DNA of 64,000 nucleotides from Lachnospiraceae bacterium. GTDB lineage: Bacteria > Bacillota > Clostridia > Lachnospirales > Lachnospiraceae. Location of the stretch: contig JAAWBX010000026.1 in assembly GCA_022792885.1 (NCBI GenBank), forward strand, positions 1-64,000, in the 5' to 3' direction. The notes below the pieces were generated by a model. That model was given only the letters and a program-made list of their open reading frames with translations. It was not told where the DNA came from and searched no databases. Made by a program: the position numbers and the translations under genes. This document shows positions 17,086 to 26,094 of the stretch, piece after piece (within the stretch, counting starts at the first letter, position 1; every line of letters begins with the position of its first letter).

Positions 17086-18050
17086 CGCAGCCCCTCCTTC
17101 ATGCACACCTCATTATATTTCATCATACATATCCCTTCGCGGTAATTTCCGATCTGCCTTTGATTCGCCCGGCCTCTTAAGTTGTTCAGAATCAACGCCA
17201 TATGGTCGACTCCGCTCTCATAAGCGTGCGGATATCCGCCGCCAAACCTGGGATTCACTTCGGAGATATAATACTCTCCCCCAATGTCAAAAATATCGAT
17301 ATCGATCTGCCCGCGATAACCTGCTTCCTTTACAAAACGGTCGATCAACGCAAAAAGAGAGTTATCTTTAAAGGAAACCGCCTTATCCGTCTCGCCGGCG
17401 CGCATCTTAATCTTTTTCTTGGTAAAAATCGACACCACCTCGCCGGAGATCATGTCAATATACACATCCGCGCCGATCTCCTGCCCGTTAAGAAACTCCT
17501 GAATCATCATCCCGTCTTCGCGAGTAAAAAGAAGATCCGTCATTTCCTCATCATGCGCTTTGAAAATACCCAGAGAAGCCGACCCTTTTACCGGCTTCAC
17601 AAAAACGGGATAGGTAACCTCGCCGGCCTTCGCCGCCTTATAAAATTCTTCCCGATCCGTCCAGGAGCGGGCACAGCGATAACCGTGCGCGACAAGCCAC
17701 CGATACATTCGAAACTTGTCCAGCGAGGTCTCACACAATTCATGGGAACTTCCGATCACGGTCGTACCGGTCGCCCGGAATGCATCCTGATTCTCCGCCA
17801 GCAGGCTCAGTTCCGGATCAATCAGGCTTAAGACTCCATCGATCTTTTCTTCCCGGCAAATGGCAAGGATTCGATCGATATATCCCGAATCCGTAATCGG
17901 CGGAACAATATAATGCCGGTCCGCGTCATATATAGCAGGGCCAAGTTCGCTGGCATCCGTCGCGATCACGGTTCCGATCCCGTCAAAAGTCCTTTTGAAA
18001 TACTGGACGATCTTATTTCTCGTTCCCACGGAAAGAATCAGAAAATTCAT
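17076..18050 (-). CDS. ATP-grasp ligase
   Basis: This 324-residue protein is an ATP-grasp enzyme of the carbamoyl-phosphate-synthase-like type. It has an N-terminal pre-ATP-grasp Rossmann-like part (LILSVGTRNKIVQYFK), a VFVKPVKGSASLGI glycine-rich segment near residues 153-166, MMIQEFLNGQEIGADVYID, and a metal-binding end ISEVNPRFGGGYPHA. Such enzymes join a carboxylate, through an acyl phosphate, to an amine. Its position between a 2-hydroxyacid dehydrogenase and a sugar acetyltransferase suggests that an acid is attached by an amide bond to an amino sugar. That role is inferred. Confidence 0.8.
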   Translation of the reverse strand: MNFLILSVGTRNKIVQYFKRTFDGIGTVIATDASELGPAIYDADRHYIVPPITDSGYIDRILAICREEKIDGVLSLIDPELSLLAENQDAFRATGTTVIGSSHELCETSLDKFRMYRWLVAHGYRCARSWTDREEFYKAAKAGEVTYPVFVKPVKGSASLGIFKAHDEEMTDLLFTREDGMMIQEFLNGQEIGADVYIDMISGEVVSIFTKKKIKMRAGETDKAVSFKDNSLFALIDRFVKEAGYRGQIDIDIFDIGGEYYISEVNPRFGGGYPHAYESGVDHMALILNNLRGRANQRQIGNYREGICMMKYNEVCMKEGLRWT

Positions 18051-18055
18051 AAACC

Positions 18056-19054
18056 TCAGTACCCCTTCCCAATATTCACAAATCCGCCCAAAGGCCTGCC
18101 TTCTATCAACGCTGTCATATTCTCGATCGCGCCGTCCAAATGCGGTAAACTCCCCTCCACGAATCCCGCCCTGTGAGGGGACATCAGAACGTTATCCCGT
18201 TTCCAAAATTCATGTTTCGCCGAAGGGTAACTTGCCGTCTCACCGCGCTTCGGAGCATTCCACCACACATCCGATCCAAAAGCCCCGACCCTGCCGGCCT
18301 CAAGCGCGTCCCACAGATCATCCTCGTCGATCACCGCAGCCCGCGACACGTTGACCAGGACAACGCCGTCCTTCATACGCTCAAACAACGTATGATTGAT
18401 CATGCCCCGCGTCTTATCCGTAAGCGGAAGCGCACAGATCACTATATCCGCCTCTCCCACCGCTTCCGAAACCCTGCCGTGAGGATAAACTTCCGTCGCA
18501 ATCTCACCTGCCGCCGCGCGATCGCTGACAGCGATCACTTTCGCGCCAAAAGCCGCGATCCGCTTGCCCGCACGGGAACCGATATTCCCGAAGCCAAGAA
18601 TACAAACCGTCTGCCGACTTAACATCTTCGACTTGAGACTCAGAGGATTCTGGTCGCGGTTCCAGTTCCCGATTCTCATCTTGCGATCATGGTATGAAAT
18701 CTTCTTTAAAAGATCCAATACCAGGGCGACACAGATCTCGGCTACCGAATCGGCGTTGCTGTGAGAATTACAAACAGGAATGTCCACACCCTGAAGGGCA
18801 GAAAAATCAAAGGTATCCATACCGGTCCAGGGAACCTGAATCAACCGCAGCCCTTTCGCTGCCTCCAGAATACGTTTCGTAACATACGGTCCCAAAAGGA
18901 TATCCGCGTTGGATGCTTCCCGAACGATCGCCTCCTCCGTAAATTCCGACGGGATAACGAAACAATATTTTCCCGCCGCTTCCCGGTCCAGGCCGTCTCT
19001 TATATACTGAATGTCCCCGGGAACCATGCTTCTGGTCAATACAATCTTTGTCAT
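18056..19054 (-). CDS. D-isomer-specific 2-hydroxyacid dehydrogenase
   Basis: This 332-residue NAD(P)-dependent enzyme shows VCILGFGNIGSRAGKRIAAFG (dinucleotide binding), NVSRAAVIDEDDLWDAL and the catalytic histidine in MSPHRAGFVEG. The family interconverts 2-oxo acids and D-2-hydroxy acids. The ATG at 19054 is preceded by AAGGA; an alternative start at 19078 overlaps the previous gene by 11 bp. It follows a class I aminotransferase gene and precedes the ATP-grasp gene, so it may reduce a 2-oxo acid that is then coupled to the glycan. Confidence 0.88.
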   Translation of the reverse strand: MTKIVLTRSMVPGDIQYIRDGLDREAAGKYCFVIPSEFTEEAIVREASNADILLGPYVTKRILEAAKGLRLIQVPWTGMDTFDFSALQGVDIPVCNSHSNADSVAEICVALVLDLLKKISYHDRKMRIGNWNRDQNPLSLKSKMLSRQTVCILGFGNIGSRAGKRIAAFGAKVIAVSDRAAAGEIATEVYPHGRVSEAVGEADIVICALPLTDKTRGMINHTLFERMKDGVVLVNVSRAAVIDEDDLWDALEAGRVGAFGSDVWWNAPKRGETASYPSAKHEFWKRDNVLMSPHRAGFVEGSLPHLDGAIENMTALIEGRPLGGFVNIGKGY

Positions 19055-19067
19055 TTCTGATTTGTCC

Positions 19068-20225
19068 TTATTTTTCATACCGATAATTTCCCAACAACCC
19101 GACCGCCCGCTCAAGAGTCGCCATGGGCACGGCGAGCGAAAAACGCACGTAAGCGTCCCATTCCGGCCCGAACGCAATGCCGGGCGTCGAGGCAATCCCC
19201 GTTTTTCTCAGCAGATCCGTGCAAAAAGAATTGGAATCCGCCCCGGTAGCGGAAATACTTGCGAAGCAGAAAAACCCCGCCTTTGGTTTTACAAGATTCA
19301 TGTAATCCAATTTATCGATCTCTTTATCAAAATAAGCGATACGCTGCTCCAATTCTTTTACATAGGGCGCGATATGCACAGGCTCATTCTGATAAATCGC
19401 GCAGGCCCCTTTCTGAATAAAGGTGCAGGTATTGGTATTGATATGCTGCTGCAGTTTATTCATCTTTGCGATCACATCCCGGCTGCCGACGGCATATCCC
19501 AGACGCCACCCGGTCATCGCATGAGACTTGCTGTAACCGTTGCAGATGACAAGCCTGTCTCGTATCCCCTTAAAAAGCCCAAAGCTGATATGTTTCCGGC
19601 CGCCGTAGACAAGCTTTTCATAAACCTCGTCCGATATGACATAAGTATCATTCTCAATGGCAAGTTTTACGATCTGCTCCGTCTCCTCTTCAGAAAGAAC
19701 CATGCCGGTAGGATTATTCGGCGTGTTGATCAGAATGGCTTTTGTTTTCCCGGTAAAAGCGGCTTTCAGTTTTTCCAGATCAAGTGTAAAGTCCTCATTG
19801 AGAGCCACATTCACGATCTTTGCCCGGGGTTCCGCAAGTTTAACCATCGCCGGATAACTGACATAGTAAGGGGAGACAAGAATGATCTCATCTTCCGGTT
19901 CAAGAATCGCCGCCAGGGCAAAATAAACGGCCGACTTGATTCCGGGTGTAACAATCACATCATTCGCCGTATAATCCGAAGAATACGAACGATTGCAGTC
20001 CTCCGCGACCCGCTCTCTGAGTTCCGGCCATCCCTGCGTAGCAGAGTAATGGGTAAAACCTTCCCGCATCGCCTCCATGGTAGCTTTTATCACATAATCC
20101 GGAGTCTTAAAATCCGGTTCGCCCAGGCCGAGAGAAATAATTTCCCTGCCCTGAGCTTTCATCTCTCCCGCCGCCTGAGCAAACTTATATGTCAAAGATT
20201 CGCCGACTTCTTTCTCAAAATGCAT
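19068..20225 (-). CDS. Class I/II PLP aminotransferase
   Basis: This 385-residue fold-type I aminotransferase resembles aspartate/aromatic aminotransferases. It shows ISLGLGEPDFKTPDYV at the N-terminus, INTPNNPTG, VISDEVYEKLVY and the PLP-lysine motif NGYSKSHAMTGWRLGYA. GGGGGAGA five bases before the ATG at 20225 sets the start; the longer frame runs into the PIG-L gene. Inside this cluster it may make or consume the 2-oxo acid used by the next enzyme. A general amino-acid role cannot be excluded. Confidence 0.87.
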   Translation of the reverse strand: MHFEKEVGESLTYKFAQAAGEMKAQGREIISLGLGEPDFKTPDYVIKATMEAMREGFTHYSATQGWPELRERVAEDCNRSYSSDYTANDVIVTPGIKSAVYFALAAILEPEDEIILVSPYYVSYPAMVKLAEPRAKIVNVALNEDFTLDLEKLKAAFTGKTKAILINTPNNPTGMVLSEEETEQIVKLAIENDTYVISDEVYEKLVYGGRKHISFGLFKGIRDRLVICNGYSKSHAMTGWRLGYAVGSRDVIAKMNKLQQHINTNTCTFIQKGACAIYQNEPVHIAPYVKELEQRIAYFDKEIDKLDYMNLVKPKAGFFCFASISATGADSNSFCTDLLRKTGIASTPGIAFGPEWDAYVRFSLAVPMATLERAVGLLGNYRYEK

Positions 20226-20242
20226 TATCGTCTCCCCCTCTA

Positions 20243-20884
20243 TTATTTCACAAGCCGAATAAGCGCAAAGCTTTCCGCATATCTGACTCCCACCGCGGCT
20301 CCCCGGTATTTGGCCAGAGCTTCGATAGATTCTGCGGATCTCGGATGCGGATATTCGCATATCTGGCTTTCGTAGCAATTCATTGCCCGGATTTTATCCT
20401 CAAACGTATCCGTAATATCGATCCAGACATTCGGAATAAATGCCCGATCCGGTTGCGCAAGATTCCATCCCGTCTCAGAAAGAGTTTCATACATATAAAT
20501 TTCCTTTGCCGTTTTACAGTGCATCGGCCGAAGGGCGACCATCGCGCTCTCAACCGTTTCCCTGTGATCCATATGGATATCCCCGATAAACGGAACATAC
20601 ACGACATCCGGACCGACCGCGCTCACAACATCCGCAATTTTCCCGTTTAACTCCGACTGTTCCAGATTTCTCAACTTACCAACAGGAAAATTCAGAAAAA
20701 CCGATTCGGAAACCCCCAAAATCTTATGGGCATGGGATGCCTCTTCCTGAAGTAATTTATATCTCGGCCCGCTCGTGATCTCACACACCGTTACCGTATC
20801 CCCGGACCTCACATGTCTTTTTATCGTCCCGCCCGCGCCAAGGACCTCATCGTCGTTGTGCGGAGCAAATACTAATATTCTCAT
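20243..20884 (-). CDS. PIG-L family deacetylase
   Basis: This 213-residue protein begins MRILVFAPHNDDEVLGAGG, and the PHxDDE zinc motif is present as PHNDDE. The second metal-site motif HMDH lies near residue 105. PIG-L/LmbE enzymes remove N-acetyl groups from GlcNAc-containing substrates. In this operon it could expose an amine on a sugar that is then formylated or ligated to an acid. ATG 20884 follows an AAGGAT/GAAGG tract. Conserved metal ligands suggest an active enzyme. Confidence 0.88.
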   Translation of the reverse strand: MRILVFAPHNDDEVLGAGGTIKRHVRSGDTVTVCEITSGPRYKLLQEEASHAHKILGVSESVFLNFPVGKLRNLEQSELNGKIADVVSAVGPDVVYVPFIGDIHMDHRETVESAMVALRPMHCKTAKEIYMYETLSETGWNLAQPDRAFIPNVWIDITDTFEDKIRAMNCYESQICEYPHPRSAESIEALAKYRGAAVGVRYAESFALIRLVK

Positions 20885-20897
20885 CCTTCTATCCTTG

Positions 20898-21797
20898 TCA
20901 CTTCAATTTATGCCCCGCTAACAATCTTACTCCGTCCCGATTTTCATAATCCGTCACCCGTATAAGACCGTCCGCAGCAAGCACGTCAAAATAAGTCTCC
21001 GCGATATTTGCTATCTGCCCCGGAATCCCGATATACTTTGTATTCGCCCGCTTTTCTGCACGCCAGATCGTAACGGGATGCTCTCCGTCATACAAACCAA
21101 ACGCCCCGGGATACGGACGTGACACCGCCCGGACCAGCCGATGTATTTCATCCGCCGGCCGGTTCCAGTCGATATGGCCGTCTTCCGGCCTCCGGACCAA
21201 CAGATAGGTTGCTTCGTCTTCCTTTTGCTTCACGGGATGTAACGTACCGGCCATTATCTGCTTCAACACCCGGCTGGACAATTTTGAAATCGCGATATGC
21301 AGTTTTTTTCTCACATCCTCCGCATAATCCCCGTCATCGATCACATACTCTTCCTGACCGATAATATCGCCGCTGTCCATACCCTCATCAATCAAAAACA
21401 GCGTACATTTCGTCTCCCGCACTCCCAACAAAATCTGCCATACAATGGCCGCCCGCCCTCTGAATTTCGGCAGCGGCGTCGGATGGAAACCTACCACACC
21501 TTTTGAAGCGCAATCTATCATCTCCCTGGGAACGATCTGTGACAATCCCACGACAAAAATATAATCCGGCTGCATTTCTTTTATAAATTCCAGATTCTCC
21601 CTGTCGTTTATCTTCTTAAATTTTCTATAAGGAATGCCGTTCTGTTCCGCGATCCTGTGTATGGGCTCGTATCCGGATACCCCTTCCGAATACTTCTCGT
21701 CCAAAGAAAAAACCATATCCACCGGAAAAGCCAGTTTTATCATTTCCTGCAAAATCAACCGGCTCGACGCTACGGAACCAATCAGGATATTTCTCAT
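20898..21797 (-). CDS. Sugar N-formyltransferase-like protein (Fmt fold)
   Basis: This 299-residue protein matches the formyltransferase domain of methionyl-tRNA formyltransferase and of sugar N-formyltransferases. It has FHPTPLPKFRGRAAIVWQIL and FLIDEGMDSGDIIGQEEY, keeping the catalytic His and Asp. The catalytic Asn found in Fmt (INVHGSLLP context) is Gly here (VVGFHP). A smaller C-terminal domain follows. Given its place directly after a PglE-type aminotransferase and a PglC-type initiating transferase, N10-formyl-THF-dependent formylation of a UDP-4-amino sugar is the best guess. The ATG at 21797 lies four bases after the upstream stop. Confidence 0.8.
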   Translation of the reverse strand: MRNILIGSVASSRLILQEMIKLAFPVDMVFSLDEKYSEGVSGYEPIHRIAEQNGIPYRKFKKINDRENLEFIKEMQPDYIFVVGLSQIVPREMIDCASKGVVGFHPTPLPKFRGRAAIVWQILLGVRETKCTLFLIDEGMDSGDIIGQEEYVIDDGDYAEDVRKKLHIAISKLSSRVLKQIMAGTLHPVKQKEDEATYLLVRRPEDGHIDWNRPADEIHRLVRAVSRPYPGAFGLYDGEHPVTIWRAEKRANTKYIGIPGQIANIAETYFDVLAADGLIRVTDYENRDGVRLLAGHKLK

Positions 21798-21801
21798 TGA
21801 A

Positions 21802-22446
21802 TCACCTGCTTCCTGAAACATGGGTTGCATCGTAGAAAGGATTTCTGTGATGCTTCAAATCATACTCGCTGATATATCTTTCTTCTCCTCCCAGTACAAC
21901 GCCTATTGTTTTAATAATGATTTTCAAATCCAGCCATAAACAAAATTCTTCTACATATTTACAATCATAATAAATTCTTCTTTCCCAGGAAAGCAGAACA
22001 TTCCCGCTCACCTGTGAAATTCCGGTCAATCCCGGCGCCATACGCAACCGGATTTCCTGCCCTTCCCTGAATTCCTGTGTTCTCTGAGGAACGGTCGGTC
22101 TTGGACCAACGATACTCATCTCCCCCTTCAATATATTTATCAACTGAGGGGTTTCATCCAATTTGGTCCTTCTGAGAACCTTCCCCAACGGCGTGATCCG
22201 TTCCATATCTTTCTCAAATTTAAAATTTTTTTCTGCGTCCTCATCCGTCCGCATCGTTCGAAACTTCAAAATCGTAAACGGTTTAAAATTTTTTCCGACC
22301 CTTTCCTGTTTAAAAAAGAGGGCTCCCGGCATCGTAACCTTCATCAGTACAAAAATCACAAGCCAGACAGGCGAAATCATGATAATACACAAACCGCTTA
22401 TCATGATATCTATACATCGTTTTATGAATAACCGGATCCGTCTCAT
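21802..22446 (-). CDS. Initiating phosphoglycosyl transferase (PglC/WbaP-type)
   Basis: This 214-residue monotopic membrane enzyme has one N-terminal hydrophobic re-entrant helix (about 12-35). It then shows FKQERVGKNFKPFTILKFRTM, the DETPQLINILKGEMSIVGPRP motif and LRMAPGLTGISQVSGN. It transfers a sugar phosphate from UDP-sugar to polyprenyl phosphate and so starts the repeat unit. The short length without extra N-terminal helices is that of the PglC class. The aminotransferase and the dehydratase that would make its substrate lie just upstream. Confidence 0.92.
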   Translation of the reverse strand: MRRIRLFIKRCIDIMISGLCIIMISPVWLVIFVLMKVTMPGALFFKQERVGKNFKPFTILKFRTMRTDEDAEKNFKFEKDMERITPLGKVLRRTKLDETPQLINILKGEMSIVGPRPTVPQRTQEFREGQEIRLRMAPGLTGISQVSGNVLLSWERRIYYDCKYVEEFCLWLDLKIIIKTIGVVLGGEERYISEYDLKHHRNPFYDATHVSGSR

Positions 22447-22453
22447 TTCCCAC

Positions 22454-23755
22454 CTATTCGAAACATGCCCGGATCACCCGAATGATCCGATCCACCTGTT
22501 CCATACTCATCTTATTATCACTCGGCAGACATAACCCACGCCGGAAAATATCTCTCCCTGCATCTGAGACATCCTCCCCGCCGATATAGGCATTGCTTCT
22601 CCCCCGTCCGTTTCCATCCCTTGTCACAAACGGATTCATCCGATAGATCGGCTGCATATGCATCGGCTTCCAGATCGGCCGTCCCTCCGCCCGAAAAGCC
22701 GAAAGCGCTTTCAGTATCTCCGTTGGGCAGGACTTGCCAGGCTCCGTAATATACAAGGCGTTCTGTTCTCCCCGCACTTGCTTACACATGGCCTCTTCCT
22801 GAATAATCATGCAGCTCAGCCAATAATTGGGAACGCTTCTTTCGGCATCGAACGGATTCATCTCGACCGGAAGATCCGCCAGACCGCTCTTATAGCGCTC
22901 ATAGATCGCCTTTTTTTGTGCCACATGCTCCTCTAAATACGGAATTTGCCCTCTGACCACACCGGCTACGATATTGCTCATCCGATAATTGTAACCGATC
23001 TCCTCATGCTGATACCAGGGAGCGCTTTCGCGGCTCTGTGTGCTCCACTTTCGAACCTTGTTCGCATCCGCCAAATCATCGGTAAGGTACATTCCTCCGG
23101 TGCTGCCCGTCACAATCTTATTCCCGTTATAAGAAATGACAGATCCCATTCCGAAATTCCCGGTCTGGATCCCTTTATAAGCAGCCCCAAAAGACTCTGC
23201 AGCATCCTCTATGATCAGGGCACCGTATTTATCCGCAATCGAGCGTATCTCATCGATCTTCCCCGGAGTTCCGTACAAATGCGCCGTCACAATAAGCCTC
23301 ACATCCGGATATAAAGCAAAAGCCTTCTCCAGCGCCGCCGGATCCATATTCCAGGTATCATACTCTGTGTCAATAAAAACGGCTTCCCCGCCCTCGTAGG
23401 CAATCGGGTTATCCGTTGCGCCAAAGGTCATATCCGATGCGAAAACCTTATGCCCCTCCAAAGCCCCATATCCCGCTTTCGGCTGACCATATAGTTTTTC
23501 ACCCGCCAGTTTAATGGCAAGATGAAGGGCCGCCGTGCCCGAGGACAGCGCTACCGCATATTGACGCCCGATTTTTTCAGCCGTCAACTTTTCAACGGTA
23601 TCAATATTAGAACCAACCGTAGAAACCCAGTTCGCCTGAATCGCTTCATTCACCCACCTCTGCTCGTCTCCGTGCATAGTAGGAGAAGAAAGCCAAACTT
23701 TGGTTTCAAATGGTTCTATCCCTTTAAATCTTGGATCAGTCAAAAAGTCATTCAT
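22454..23755 (-). CDS. UDP-4-keto sugar aminotransferase (PglE/DegT family)
   Basis: This protein of about 433 residues is a DegT-family PLP enzyme with ALSSGTAALHLAI, the cofactor aspartate in IIEDAAESFGA and the lysine in ISYNGNKIVTGSTGGM (near residue 213). The N-GNK-hydroxyl-GG signature is typical of PglE/LegC-type enzymes acting on UDP-4-keto-6-deoxy-GlcNAc. GTG 23761 and ATG 23755 are both possible; the ATG has better spacing to GGGAG. It would use the product of the PglF-like enzyme encoded upstream and feed the initiating transferase downstream. Confidence 0.87.
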   Translation of the reverse strand: MNDFLTDPRFKGIEPFETKVWLSSPTMHGDEQRWVNEAIQANWVSTVGSNIDTVEKLTAEKIGRQYAVALSSGTAALHLAIKLAGEKLYGQPKAGYGALEGHKVFASDMTFGATDNPIAYEGGEAVFIDTEYDTWNMDPAALEKAFALYPDVRLIVTAHLYGTPGKIDEIRSIADKYGALIIEDAAESFGAAYKGIQTGNFGMGSVISYNGNKIVTGSTGGMYLTDDLADANKVRKWSTQSRESAPWYQHEEIGYNYRMSNIVAGVVRGQIPYLEEHVAQKKAIYERYKSGLADLPVEMNPFDAERSVPNYWLSCMIIQEEAMCKQVRGEQNALYITEPGKSCPTEILKALSAFRAEGRPIWKPMHMQPIYRMNPFVTRDGNGRGRSNAYIGGEDVSDAGRDIFRRGLCLPSDNKMSMEQVDRIIRVIRACFE

Positions 23756-23838
23756 CTGCACGCACTCCCTGTTACACTTACAAAGACAGTTCCTCTCCTG
23801 TCAATACTATACAAATTGTAAAAAATAAAATTCTTGTA

Positions 23839-23867
23839 TTTATAAAATTTCCTTTATTGACTCACAA
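23839..23867 (-). promoter_or_regulatory. Internal promoter of the polysaccharide cluster
   Basis: On the minus strand TTGTGA (23862-23867), 17 bp and TATAAA (23839-23844) lie about 80 bp before the aminotransferase gene and directly downstream of a large hairpin. The biosynthesis genes may thus be transcribed separately from the regulatory cps genes. The -35 box is only partly consensus. Confidence 0.5.
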
Positions 23868-23904
23868 ATAGTACCATAAAATTTTTGTTCAAGAATGAAA
23901 TAGA

Positions 23905-23944
23905 TACCTTCATCTGACAAGAATCCTCCTGTCAGATGAAGGTA
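23905..23944 (-). terminator. Large hairpin after the PglF-like gene, possible terminator or attenuator
   Basis: A perfect 14-bp inverted repeat (23905-23918 with 23931-23944) with a 12-base loop lies about 50 bp after the PglF-like stop. Leftward, the stem is followed by a T-rich but interrupted run, so partial termination is plausible. It divides the cps cluster into a regulatory front part and a biosynthetic rear part. Confidence 0.6.
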
Positions 23945-23994
23945 AAGAAACAAAAAGCAATTTCTGCATCTTTATCTGCCTTCTTATTATAGCC

Positions 23995-26094
23995 TTATTC
24001 TACCTTCGTTACCGCCATTTCATGCACAGCCGCTGCCTGCGCCTGCATACTGCGATACTTCTCCAGCCTTCTCTCCATATCCTCTTCGGCGGAATGATAC
24101 GTCGGCACCATCTCCGCCACCAGCGCGCGGATCTGTGCATACTCCTCATACCCGTATCTCGTCAACTCCTCCAGCTGACCGAAGAACCGTTCAATGTCCA
24201 AAGTGATCGGCTTCCCAACATGGATCAGATCATTCGGCGTTTTCTCCATACCCTCCTCCGCCATCAGCTTTTCCTCATACAACTTCTCACCGGGACGAAG
24301 ACCGGTATAAACAACCTCAATATCTTCATCCGGCTTATGGCCGGACAAACGGATCAGATTGCGGGCCAGCGTATCAATCTTAACCGGATCTCCCATATCC
24401 AGAATAAAAATCTCCCCGCCTTTCGCATAAGTACCCGCCTGCAAAACCAGGCTCACCGCTTCCGGAATCGTCATAAAATAGCGGATAATATCCGGATGCG
24501 TCACCGTCACCGGCCCTCCCTGTTCAATCTGTTTACGGAAAAGAGGAATAACCGAACCGTTGCTCCCCAAAACATTCCCGAAACGCACCGCAACAAATTC
24601 CGTCCGAACCCTGTGCGACCTGCCTTCCGGCCGTCCGTTTACCGTCGAATCCGTTTCTTCCACGGCAATCTTCTCTCCAAGCCCCTCCGGTTTTCCGTGA
24701 GCGTGGATGGATGGAAGAAGATCCTCCCTGCCCTCCTGGCTGACCCGATCCATGCTTTGGATAATCATCTCGCACAAGCGTTTGCTGGCGCCCATGATAT
24801 TCGTCGGATTCACCGCTTTATCGGTACTGATCAGCACAAACCTCTGACAGCCGTTCTTCAAAGCGGCATAAGCCGTCTTATAAGTACCCATCACATTATT
24901 TTTTATCGCCTCACAGGGGCTTCCCTCCATCAGCGGCACATGTTTGTGGGCCGCCGCATGGTAAACAATATCCGGATGATATTGCTCAAACACCCAGTTG
25001 ATCCTTCTGCTGTCCCGAACCGATCCGATCAATACCTTCATATTCAAATACGGATAGCGGCTCTTTAATTCCTGCTCGATCTCATAGGCATTATTCTCAT
25101 AAATATCAAATATAATCAGCATACCCGGAGCATGTCCCGCGATCTGGCGGCACAATTCGCTCCCAATCGATCCCCCGCCCCCGGTGACCAGAATGACTTT
25201 ATCTTTTATATGCTGAAAAATCTCGCCCAGGTTTACTTTGACCGGATCTCTTCCCAGCAGATCTTCCACTGCCACCGCGCGCATTTTACTCAGGGAAACC
25301 TCGCCGTTTACCAGTTGATACATGCCAGGCAGACTTTTCATCTCACACCCGGTTTCTTTACAGATATTTAAAATGTCCCGCCTCTGTTCCACCGTCGCGG
25401 TCGGAATCGTCAAAAAAATCTGATCGATCTTATATTTCTTCACACTGCTAAGAATATCGCCGCGACCGCCCGTGATCGGCACTCCCTCTACAAAACGTCC
25501 CCATTTGTTGGAATTGTCGTCGATCATACAGCAAGGCCTCACATGAGCTCTCTGAGAATTTAAAAGCTCCCGTAAAATACTCTGCCCCGCCGCTCCGGCC
25601 CCGATAATCATAACATTCTTCGCAGGTTTTCCGTTTTTCTGACGCCGTCCTCTCTCCAACAGAACAAAGCGATAAGCAAAACGAATCGCCACCGTTAAAC
25701 CAAATTGTACGATCGGGCCGATCACATAATAAGCCATCGGCATCCTGCGCACAAGCAACGTAATTCCCACCGTATGAAACAACATCGTAATCAAAGACGC
25801 CGCCAAAATCCGATTCAATTCGCTGAAACTGGCAAAACGCCAGATGCTTTTATATAAACGCAGGTAATAAAACACGACGATCGCGAATACCGTATAATAA
25901 GGCGCGAATCGCAGAAACCCCTGAAGATACTCCTTAGGAATCGTCTGGAAGCGGAAATCAAAGCGCAGCCACAGTCCGAAAAAATAAGAAAAATTCACTA
26001 CGATGATATCATACAAAAACAGATAAAGGGCAATCACCTTCCAATGCTCCAGTTTTTTTCTTCTTTTTATGCGGTTTTCCACTGCATTATTCAT
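23995..26094 (-). CDS. Membrane UDP-sugar 4,6-dehydratase (PglF/FlaA1/CapD family)
   Basis: This 699-residue protein has four N-terminal membrane helices (about residues 20-130). A first Rossmann-like domain follows with NVMIIGAGAAGQSIL, then a short-chain dehydrogenase domain with VILVTGGGGSIGSELCRQI, AAAHKHVPLME and STDKAVNPTNIMGASKR. The usual Tyr-x3-Lys reads Met-x3-Lys, as in membrane-type dehydratases. It would make UDP-2-acetamido-2,6-dideoxy-4-keto-hexose. It is longer than usual because of a roughly 40-residue insertion before EFVAVRFGNVLGSNGS. The C-terminal tail is Ala-rich. Confidence 0.9.
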   Translation of the reverse strand: MNNAVENRIKRRKKLEHWKVIALYLFLYDIIVVNFSYFFGLWLRFDFRFQTIPKEYLQGFLRFAPYYTVFAIVVFYYLRLYKSIWRFASFSELNRILAASLITMLFHTVGITLLVRRMPMAYYVIGPIVQFGLTVAIRFAYRFVLLERGRRQKNGKPAKNVMIIGAGAAGQSILRELLNSQRAHVRPCCMIDDNSNKWGRFVEGVPITGGRGDILSSVKKYKIDQIFLTIPTATVEQRRDILNICKETGCEMKSLPGMYQLVNGEVSLSKMRAVAVEDLLGRDPVKVNLGEIFQHIKDKVILVTGGGGSIGSELCRQIAGHAPGMLIIFDIYENNAYEIEQELKSRYPYLNMKVLIGSVRDSRRINWVFEQYHPDIVYHAAAHKHVPLMEGSPCEAIKNNVMGTYKTAYAALKNGCQRFVLISTDKAVNPTNIMGASKRLCEMIIQSMDRVSQEGREDLLPSIHAHGKPEGLGEKIAVEETDSTVNGRPEGRSHRVRTEFVAVRFGNVLGSNGSVIPLFRKQIEQGGPVTVTHPDIIRYFMTIPEAVSLVLQAGTYAKGGEIFILDMGDPVKIDTLARNLIRLSGHKPDEDIEVVYTGLRPGEKLYEEKLMAEEGMEKTPNDLIHVGKPITLDIERFFGQLEELTRYGYEEYAQIRALVAEMVPTYHSAEEDMERRLEKYRSMQAQAAAVHEMAVTKVE

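Noticed and set aside
19011-20375. Long rightward open frame of 454 codons
   Set aside because: It is the shadow of the class I aminotransferase on the opposite strand, which has full motifs.
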